Of a DNA stretch of 9,042 nt, positions 1 through 5,313 are shown one piece after another. The notes below the pieces were generated by a model. The model was not told where the DNA came from, made no database searches, and worked only from the letters and a program-made list of their open reading frames with translations. The first letter of the stretch is position 1, and the number at the start of each line of letters is the position of its first letter. The DNA comes from an uncultured Ilumatobacter sp. (GTDB lineage: Bacteria > Actinomycetota > Acidimicrobiia > Acidimicrobiales > Ilumatobacteraceae). The DNA lies in contig CALICC010000421.1 in NCBI GenBank assembly GCA_938049325.1, positions 1 to 9,042 on the forward strand, read 5' to 3'. Made by a program: the position numbers and the translations under genes.

Positions 1-429
1 CGACGCGTGGCGCTCGATCATCAACAGCAACTCGAGTTTCCCGAAGTCTCGGTGGGCCTGCCCGAGCCACTCGAGCCGCAACCGGTTGATGTCGCCGACG
101 GTGTGCTCGAAGGCCGGCCGGCCTCACGCGGCGAGGTCGAAGGTGTGGTCAGAGTTGCGCACACGCTCGACGAAGCCGCTGCGCTGGAGCCGGGCGAGAT
201 TCTCGTGACGCCGATCACCGACATCGGCTGGACGCCGTACTTCAGCTTGATCGCCGGGTTGGTCACCGACCTCGGCAGCTCGGTCAGCCATGGCGCGGTG
301 ATCGCTCGGGAGTACGGGCTGCCATGCGTCGTGAACACGCGGCAGGCCACTCGTTTTCTCCAGACCGGAGATCGCGTTCGCCTCGACGGCGACAACGGAC
401 GCGTCACACTGCTCGACGCAGACCACTGA
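1..429 (+). CDS. PEP-utilising enzyme, C-terminal phosphohistidine (mobile) domain, 5' truncated
   Basis: The reading frame is open from the first base and ends with TGA at 427-429, so this is the last 142 codons of a longer gene; a GTG at base 7 is in frame but is unlikely to be the true start. The protein shows the swivelling phosphohistidine domain of PEP synthase, pyruvate phosphate dikinase and rifampicin phosphotransferase: a proline-rich linker, a GRPASRGEVEG strand-turn, ILVTPITDIGWTPYF, and the signature SVSHGAVIAREYGLPCVV. The His codon at 289-291 is the expected phosphorylated residue that carries phosphate between the nucleotide-binding and substrate domains. The TDIGWTP segment resembles the rifampicin phosphotransferase/PEP-synthase-like branch more than PTS enzyme I. 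Substrate cannot be decided without the missing N-terminal part. It converges on the LysR gene and has no evident link to the genes on the right. Confidence 0.85.
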   Translation, partial: RRVALDHQQQLEFPEVSVGLPEPLEPQPVDVADGVLEGRPASRGEVEGVVRVAHTLDEAAALEPGEILVTPITDIGWTPYFSLIAGLVTDLGSSVSHGAVIAREYGLPCVVNTRQATRFLQTGDRVRLDGDNGRVTLLDADH

Positions 430-493
430 TCAACGTCCCGGTAGCGAGCGAGGCGAGGGCTCGGCGGACCGGTCTTGTTCTTGTCCGCATCAG

Positions 494-508
494 CGTCGGA
501 AACCGACG
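494..508. terminator. Hairpin in convergent gap (possible bidirectional terminator)
   Basis: CGTCGG (494-499), loop AAA, CCGACG (503-508) is a perfect 6-bp stem between the stop codons of two convergent genes. There is no T-tract on either side, as is common in GC-rich actinobacteria, so termination is inferred from location only. Confidence 0.4.
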
Positions 509-535
509 GCACGGTGGACCAGAACGAAGAGGGAG

Positions 536-549
536 CCGGTTGCGACCGG
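536..549. terminator. Second short hairpin in the same convergent gap
   Basis: CCGGT (536-540), loop TGCG, ACCGG (545-549) forms a 5-bp stem, followed on the + strand by the mildly T-rich TGTCGTCGTTT. It could back up the hairpin at 494-508 for rightward transcripts. A stem this short in GC-rich DNA can arise by chance. The rest of 430-581 holds nothing else I recognise. Confidence 0.25.
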
Positions 550-581
550 TGTCGTCGTTTCGCAGGTCCCTGGCAGCACCC

Positions 582-1478
582 TCAGTGGGGGTCGGCGAGG
601 AGCCAGTCGACGAGCGCGTCGACGCGTTCGCCGCCGTTGCTCGCGGGCCACGTGACGTAGTACCCGCGTGACGAGCGCACCTCGGGGCCGACCATCTCGA
701 GCGCTCCGCCTGAGACATACTCGTCGATGAGTGGTCGCCACCCGAGTGCGACACCCCGACCGAGCAGCGCCTGCTGAAGCACCATCGGGTAGTTGTGAAA
801 GAGCACGCGGCCGGCATGGCGTCGCAGGGAGATGCCGAACTCGTCGAGCCAACCGGACCACGTCATCCACGGCCGACCGCCGTCGTCCATATGAACCAAC
901 GGTGCTGCGCGCACCTCACGCGCTGTGCTGGACTCCGAGAGACCGTGCTCCTCGGCGAACGACGGCGCCGCAATCGGGACCACGACCTCAGGGAAGAGCA
1001 GGCGGCTGCGGCAGCCGGGGAAGTGGCCCGTGCCGACCCGGATCGCAGCGTCGAAGGATCCATCGACGAGTTCGGCGTCGCGCTCGAAGAGCCAGAGCCG
1101 GAGGTCGACCTCGCCCAGCACCGCCTGCAGTGCATCGAGCCGTTGCATCAGCCACATCTGCACGATGCCGGGGTGGGAAGCGAGCACGAACGTGTCGGTC
1201 GATTCCTCGAGTTCGGCGAGACCCTCCTCGATCTCGCCGAAGCCGATGGCGACGTGGTTGTAGAGGCGGCGGCCGGCCTCGGTGAGCTCGCTGCGGTTCG
1301 CCGTACGCGCGAAGAGTTCGGTGTCGAGCGCCCGTTCGAGACTCCTGATCTGGCGGGTCACCGCTGGCTGCGTCATCCCGAGATCTTCGGCCGCGCGGGT
1401 GAAGCTACCGAGGCGAGCTGCCGCGTCGAACACCGCGAGGCGTTGCAGTCGATCAACTCGGCTGACCAATGTTCTCAT
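582..1478 (-). CDS. LysR-type transcriptional regulator (GcvA-like)
   Basis: This is a 298-residue DNA-binding regulator of normal family length. The N-terminal winged helix-turn-helix covers about residues 10-70: FDAAARLGSFTRAAEDLGM leads into TQPAVTRQIRSLE as the recognition helix, then the wing ELTEAGRRLY. The rest is a periplasmic-binding-protein-like effector domain with SFDAAIRVGTG and LGRGVALGW strands, as in the GcvA subgroup. The frame is open up to an ATG at 1574, but that start would overlap the divergent gene. The chosen ATG (1476-1478) puts the family's usual short lead before the helix-turn-helix and has AGG eight bases upstream. Location beside and divergent from the oxygenase/HD pair suggests that it regulates that operon and itself. 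The effector is unknown; a quaternary-ammonium or phosphonate ligand would fit the context, but that is inference. Confidence 0.92.
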   Translation of the reverse strand: MRTLVSRVDRLQRLAVFDAAARLGSFTRAAEDLGMTQPAVTRQIRSLERALDTELFARTANRSELTEAGRRLYNHVAIGFGEIEEGLAELEESTDTFVLASHPGIVQMWLMQRLDALQAVLGEVDLRLWLFERDAELVDGSFDAAIRVGTGHFPGCRSRLLFPEVVVPIAAPSFAEEHGLSESSTAREVRAAPLVHMDDGGRPWMTWSGWLDEFGISLRRHAGRVLFHNYPMVLQQALLGRGVALGWRPLIDEYVSGGALEMVGPEVRSSRGYYVTWPASNGGERVDALVDWLLADPH

Positions 1479-1491
1479 CGCGACGACCTGA

Positions 1492-1510
1492 GCATGATCT
1501 GAGGTTATGC
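1492..1510. promoter_or_regulatory. Candidate LysR-type operator in the divergent promoter gap
   Basis: GCAT-N11-ATGC is a perfect 4-bp inverted repeat containing the T-N11-A core (T1495, A1507) typical of LysR boxes. It lies 13 bases upstream of the LysR start and 57 bases upstream of the oxygenase start, inside the 89-base gap 1479-1567 that must hold both divergent promoters. The direct repeat CTGAG (1488-1492 and 1499-1503) overlaps it. No convincing -35/-10 pair was seen. A 16/19 match occurs at 6813-6831. Confidence 0.45.
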
Positions 1511-1567
1511 CACAGGTGTCGAGAACAGGGGTATCGCGTCGAGAGCGCATGCTGGAAACTTGGGTGA

Positions 1568-2749
1568 ATGGCACTCATCGAATCGGTCTGGACTCCTGCT
1601 GCTCCGAACATCGCGTGTGCATTGGTCGACGGTCGCCTCATGGTCCGACGGACCGAGGATGACCTTGCACCGATCGCGCTGCACCCGAAGTGGCTTCGAG
1701 ACCGCTCGACCGAGCCCGGACAAGTCGATACGACGAACTTCCAGCGCCTCTTCAGCCCGATTGACGTTCGTGCCGATCTGGAGCTGGTCGACGCGTCCAT
1801 CGAGGGCCCGTTGCTCAACGTCTCCTTCTCAGACGGCCACCGGGCGCGCCTCGACCTGGTGGCGATCGAGCAGGCAGTCGGTTGGCGTACCGACGCCGAG
1901 GCACCGCCCGCGCCGAAGCCCTGGACGAAGCCGCTGCCCGAGTTCCCGTATGTCGACTGGAACCGCATCACGTTCGATCGTGACTCGGAGGATCTCGATG
2001 CCGTGATCGCTTTCCTCGACGCCTTCTTCCGCCACGGCTACGTCGTGCTCCGCAACACGCCCGCCGCCGCCGGTGTGGTCGCCAGGGTGGCCAACCGTCT
2101 CGGCTATCTCGTTGGCCAGAACTTCGGCTGGGTGTTCGATGTCGAGGCGAAACCGTCACCGACCGATCTGGCGTATACATCGCTTGCACTCCCCGCCCAC
2201 ACCGACGAGCCGTATCGGATGCCGGTGCCAGGGATCCAGCTGTTGCACTGCGTCGCCAACGAGGCACCGGGCGGCGACTCGACCCTCGTCGACGGTCTCG
2301 CCGCCGCTCTGGCGCTCGAGGTCGCTCATCCCGAGTGGCATGCGGCGCTCACCGACACCGAGGTGCTCTGGCGCTACGACATGGGCACCGACACCGTGGT
2401 CAATCGCGGGCATATTCTGGAATACGACCAGCACGGGCAGTTTCGCAAGATCAAGGTCAACACGAAGTTGGACGAGCCGATCGTGCGGCCAGGAGTCGAC
2501 CTCGACGCGTTCTATGCCGGCCGTCGTTGGTTGAGCGAGTGGACCAATGATCCGACGCACCAGGTGACGTTCCGCCTTGAGCCGGGTGACGTGATGTTCA
2601 TGGACAACCACCGCGCGCTGCACGGGCGAACAGCGTTCGATCCGACGCGTGGTCGTCGTCACCTACAGGGCTGCTATATCGAACATGACGGACCCGACAC
2701 GATGTATCGCCTTGCGATCCGTCGCCGGCGTGCCAAGGTCTGCGGGTGA
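1568..2749 (+). CDS. GBBH-like Fe(II)/2-oxoglutarate oxygenase, candidate TmpA-type phosphonate hydroxylase
   Basis: This 393-residue cytoplasmic TauD/TfdA-fold oxygenase has the two-part build of gamma-butyrobetaine hydroxylase (GBBH) and trimethyllysine hydroxylase. An N-terminal GBBH-like domain (about 15-105) includes WLRDRSTEPGQVD at 42-54, and the double-stranded beta-helix domain follows from about 130. Iron ligands are H211 and D213 (HTDEPY) and H352 (DNHRALHGR); R364 in GRRHLQGCY should bind 2-oxoglutarate. Against human BBOX1, recalled from memory, residues 186-211 align without gaps. The trimethylammonium cage Y177/W181/Y194/Y366 becomes F186/F190/Y203/Y370, N292 matches N298, but the carboxylate contact N191 becomes D200. 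The zinc cysteines of BBOX1 (C38, C40, C43) are absent. Its stop overlaps the start of the HD gene (GTGA), which points to a TmpA/TmpB-type pair acting on a quaternary ammonium phosphonate. True GBBH remains an alternative. The ribosome binding site is weak (GGGTGA abutting the ATG). Confidence 0.8.
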   Translation: MALIESVWTPAAPNIACALVDGRLMVRRTEDDLAPIALHPKWLRDRSTEPGQVDTTNFQRLFSPIDVRADLELVDASIEGPLLNVSFSDGHRARLDLVAIEQAVGWRTDAEAPPAPKPWTKPLPEFPYVDWNRITFDRDSEDLDAVIAFLDAFFRHGYVVLRNTPAAAGVVARVANRLGYLVGQNFGWVFDVEAKPSPTDLAYTSLALPAHTDEPYRMPVPGIQLLHCVANEAPGGDSTLVDGLAAALALEVAHPEWHAALTDTEVLWRYDMGTDTVVNRGHILEYDQHGQFRKIKVNTKLDEPIVRPGVDLDAFYAGRRWLSEWTNDPTHQVTFRLEPGDVMFMDNHRALHGRTAFDPTRGRRHLQGCYIEHDGPDTMYRLAIRRRRAKVCG

Positions 2750-3378
2750 ACCGCGCAGATCAATCGGCTGAGCCGACTGGGACCGTCTCGTTCCGGGCGA
2801 TGGAGCACGGGACCGCCTCCGACTACGAGCTGCTCGAGCGGTACGAGCGTCAATACGCAGGCGGCCTCGCCGATCGGCTGCTCGAGACGCTCGACGGGTT
2901 GACGAACTCACTCGGCGGCTACCGGATCACACGCCTTGAACATTCGCTGCAGGCAGCGACCCGCGCCCGTCTCGACGGTGCCTCCATCGACTGGATCGTC
3001 GCCGCGCTGCTCCACGACATCGGCGACGGACTCGCCCCGCACAACCACAGCGAGTTGGCCGCCTCAATCCTGCAGCCGTATGTGCCCGCCGAGGTGCACT
3101 GGGTGGTCCAGCATCACGGCGTCTTCCAACACTACTTCTACGCCCATCACCTGGGCGGTGATCGTCATGCGCGCGACCGATTCACCGATCATCGCTGGGC
3201 CGGCCTGTGCGCCGAGTTCTGTGCCCGATGGGACCAGAACTCGTTCGATCCCGACTTCCCGATCCACGCTCTCGACTCGTTTGCCGACGAGGTGCGCGAG
3301 GTGTTCGGCCGTCCCGAGTGGGCTGACGGCGTGATCGCCGTCGGCTCCGAGTCACTCGTCGCCGGTGGAGGGCGATGA
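2746..3378 (+). CDS. HD-domain protein, candidate mixed-valent diiron oxygenase (TmpB/PhnZ-like)
   Basis: This is a 210-residue cytoplasmic HD-fold protein. Likely metal ligands are H66 (TRLEHSLQAA), H90 and D91 (LLHDIGD), H101 (HSELAASIL), H123 or H124 (VVQHHGVFQ) and D163 (RWDQNSFDPD). This six-ligand spacing matches the diiron HD oxygenases PhnZ, TmpB and MIOX and not mononuclear HD phosphohydrolases. Such enzymes cleave a C-P (or C-C) bond next to a hydroxylated carbon using O2, which would complete the reaction begun by the preceding oxygenase. Compared with PhnZ (recalled), the iron-capping Tyr24 and Glu27 align with L56 and Y59, and His62 with D94, so substrate handling differs. The GTG start at 2746 overlaps the upstream stop by 4 bases, with AAGG seven bases before it; an ATG at 2800 is an alternative. 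A 90-base gap follows. An uncharacterised HD hydrolase is the other possibility. Confidence 0.8.
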   Translation: MNRADQSAEPTGTVSFRAMEHGTASDYELLERYERQYAGGLADRLLETLDGLTNSLGGYRITRLEHSLQAATRARLDGASIDWIVAALLHDIGDGLAPHNHSELAASILQPYVPAEVHWVVQHHGVFQHYFYAHHLGGDRHARDRFTDHRWAGLCAEFCARWDQNSFDPDFPIHALDSFADEVREVFGRPEWADGVIAVGSESLVAGGGR

Positions 3379-3412
3379 ACGCAAGGCTGGTGTCGGTACC
3401 GGACGCGGCTTG

Positions 3413-3442
3413 GTGACAGGGTCTTCGAGCGAGTGGTACGTT
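3413..3442 (+). promoter_or_regulatory. Candidate promoter for the gamma-glutamyltranspeptidase gene
   Basis: GTGACA (3413-3418) and TACGTT (3437-3442) are separated by 18 bases and fit a loose actinobacterial -35/-10 (TANNNT) pattern. This would give a leader of about 20 bases before the ATG at 3469. The 8-bp palindrome CGGTACCG lies just upstream at 3394-3401. Weak consensus, so transcription together with the oxygenase operon cannot be excluded. Confidence 0.3.
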
Positions 3443-3455
3443 CGCGGCGGGCGCT

Positions 3456-3464
3456 GAGGAGGGG
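3456..3464 (+). promoter_or_regulatory. Strong ribosome binding site that decides the transpeptidase start
   Basis: GAGGAGGGG lies four bases before ATG 3469. The frame is also open from GTG 3433, but that start would put this site inside the gene and a charged segment ahead of the signal peptide. Confidence 0.75.
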
Positions 3465-3468
3465 AACC

Positions 3469-5229
3469 ATGCGTCGAATTTCAACCGTGTGCGCCATCGC
3501 AGTCTCGATGGTCCTGGTCGCCACGCTGTCGCCGAGTGCCGCGTCCGCTGGCCACCAGCGACAACCCGCCGAACCGGGAACCGCTCGCAAGGAGATGGTC
3601 GTCACGGCGAATCCCGACGCGACCGAAGCTGCGGCACAAGTGCTGCGGTGGGGTGGGACGGCCGTTGATGCGATGATCGCTGCGCAAAGCGTGCTGGGGC
3701 TCGTCGAGCCGCAATCGAGCGGTCTCGGTGGTGGCGCGTTCGTCGTGTATTACGACGCTTGGACTGGCGAACTCACCACCTTCGACGCACGCGAAACCGC
3801 ACCGGCTGCCGCGACGGGTGACCGATTTTCCGGACTCGGTTTCTTCGACGCCTGGCAGAGCGGTCTCTCGGTCGGTGTCCCAGGGATACCGCGACTCATG
3901 GAAGACCTGCACGATCGGTACGGCTGGTTGCCGATGCGCTTCTTGGTCAAAGACGCACGGCGGATGGCGCGCCGTGGCTTCGAGCTGACCGAGCGAACCA
4001 GCGACCAGGTCGCCGGTCTGCTCGCGCTCAACGCATCGTGCGACGACCGTCAGTTCTTCCGCGACCCGGATGCGTTCGAGTACTTCGCCAATCCCGACTG
4101 CACTGCAAAACCGGCGGGAACGAAGGTCCGGAATCCGGAGTACGCCCGCACACTGCGAGTCCTCGCTCGACACGGCGCCGACACGTTCTACGGCGGCAGG
4201 ATCGGCGGCAACATCGTCGACGCCGTGCAGTCCGACCCGGCGATCCCGGGTGACATGACCTTGGACGACCTGCGCAACTACGAGGTCATCGAGCGCGAAC
4301 CGGTGTGCTCCGGCTATCGCGGGCACGACGTGTGCGGCATGGGCCCGCCGTCGTCCGGTGCGCTCGCGGTCGGCCAGATCCTCGGCATCCTCGAAGGGTT
4401 CGACCTCGGCACCGATCCACTCGGCGAAGAGGCGGTACACCTCGTCACGCAAGCGAGTCGGCTCGCGTTCGCCGACCGCAACCGCTACGTCGGCGACAGC
4501 GACTTCGTCACCGTGCCCGTCGAGGGAATGCTCGACCCCGACTACCTCGCATCGCGTGCAGCATTGATCGGCGACGCCGACATGGGCGTTGCCGCTCCAG
4601 GTGTGCCGCCCGGCGTGTTCGACCCCGGAGCGTCGATGCTCGACGACACCGAGAGCGGTACGTCGCACATCTCGATCGTGGATCGCTACGGCAACGCGCT
4701 GTCGATGACGACCACGATCGAGAGTTCGTTCGGCAACGGCGTGCTGGTCGATGGCTTCTTGCTCAACAACGAACTTACCGACTTCTCGTTCCGGCCGGTT
4801 GACGCTGAAGGCGTGCCGATCGCCAATCGCGTGGAGCCGAACAAGCGTCCCCGGAGTTCGATGTCGCCGACGATCGTGCTCGACGCACACGGTGACGTGA
4901 AACTGGTAACCGGCTCGCCCGGCGGCTCACGCATCATCGGGTACACCGCGCAGTCGATCATCAACGTGCTCGACTTCGGACTCGACCCGCAGGCGGCGGT
5001 GGACACACCGCACTACCTCAATCGCAACGGGTCGACGGAGCTCGAGGCACCCGTTCCGGGTGTGACGCTCGACTACGACGCCGAACTGCTGAAGACGCAG
5101 CTGGAGGCGCGCGGGCACCCCGTCCAGATTCGAGACCTCACCAGTGGACTGTCGTTGATTCTCGTGGCTGATCGACAACTCATCGGCGGCGCCGACCAGC
5201 GCCGCGATGGTGCGATCGGCGGTCGTTGA
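3469..5229 (+). CDS. ggt: Gamma-glutamyltranspeptidase, exported
   Basis: This is a 586-residue N-terminal-nucleophile hydrolase that cleaves or transfers the gamma-glutamyl group of glutathione and related peptides outside the membrane. Residues 1-27 form a Sec signal peptide (MRRIS, hydrophobic core 7-20, ASA before G28). Self-cleavage is expected before T398 in ESGTSHISIVD, giving a large chain of about 28-397 and a small chain of 398-586. Substrate residues known from the E. coli enzyme are present: R108 (FDARETAP), E435 and D438 (LLNNELTDFS), S463-S464 (PRSSMSPT) and G485-G486 (GSPGGSR). E418 replaces the E. coli Asn in the TIESSFG loop, a variation common in the family. A segment around 188-220 contains C191 and C211, which could pair in the exported protein. 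It follows the oxygenase pair on the same strand after 90 bases. A functional link to that pair is not evident. Confidence 0.95.
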   Translation: MRRISTVCAIAVSMVLVATLSPSAASAGHQRQPAEPGTARKEMVVTANPDATEAAAQVLRWGGTAVDAMIAAQSVLGLVEPQSSGLGGGAFVVYYDAWTGELTTFDARETAPAAATGDRFSGLGFFDAWQSGLSVGVPGIPRLMEDLHDRYGWLPMRFLVKDARRMARRGFELTERTSDQVAGLLALNASCDDRQFFRDPDAFEYFANPDCTAKPAGTKVRNPEYARTLRVLARHGADTFYGGRIGGNIVDAVQSDPAIPGDMTLDDLRNYEVIEREPVCSGYRGHDVCGMGPPSSGALAVGQILGILEGFDLGTDPLGEEAVHLVTQASRLAFADRNRYVGDSDFVTVPVEGMLDPDYLASRAALIGDADMGVAAPGVPPGVFDPGASMLDDTESGTSHISIVDRYGNALSMTTTIESSFGNGVLVDGFLLNNELTDFSFRPVDAEGVPIANRVEPNKRPRSSMSPTIVLDAHGDVKLVTGSPGGSRIIGYTAQSIINVLDFGLDPQAAVDTPHYLNRNGSTELEAPVPGVTLDYDAELLKTQLEARGHPVQIRDLTSGLSLILVADRQLIGGADQRRDGAIGGR

Positions 5230-5245
5230 CGGTCATCGAGGTCGG

Positions 5246-5263
5246 CTCGAAAAGAAATTCGAG
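5246..5263. terminator. AT-rich hairpin between convergent genes, possible terminator
   Basis: CTCGAA (5246-5251), loop AAGAAA, TTCGAG (5258-5263) is a perfect 6-bp stem in the 84-base gap between the convergent transpeptidase and thiolase-like genes. It overlaps a tandem AGAAATTC repeat (5253-5260 and 5262-5269), a clear AT-rich island in GC-rich surroundings. There is no proper T-tract; location and symmetry suggest a bidirectional terminator. Confidence 0.45.
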
Positions 5264-5313
5264 AAATTCCTCAAGTCCGCGGTGAAACGTGCCGATACCC
5301 CCCACACGCCCTT

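Noticed and set aside
795..1502. 235-codon frame on the plus strand
   Set aside because: Antisense shadow of the LysR gene, which has a clear helix-turn-helix and full-length domain structure; no motif in the shadow.
1507..1567. Alternative plus-strand ATG starts at 1507 and 1549 upstream of the oxygenase
   Set aside because: Neither is in frame with the oxygenase; the frame from 1507 runs into the gene in the wrong phase with no recognisable product.
1479..1574. N-terminal extension of the LysR protein by 32 residues (ATG at 1574)
   Set aside because: It would overlap the divergent oxygenase start and leave no promoter gap; LysR proteins normally reach the helix-turn-helix within about 20 residues, as the ATG at 1478 gives.
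2746..3378. Calling the HD protein a (p)ppGpp or cyclic-nucleotide phosphohydrolase
   Set aside because: No RelA/SpoT, HD-GYP or signalling domain is seen; the six-ligand spacing and coupling to an Fe/2OG oxygenase fit the diiron HD oxygenases better.
3481..4890. Long open frame of 469 codons on the minus strand
   Set aside because: It lies wholly antisense to the well-supported gamma-glutamyltranspeptidase, has His/Arg/Val-rich low-similarity composition and no recognisable motif; such frames arise from GC-rich third-position bias.
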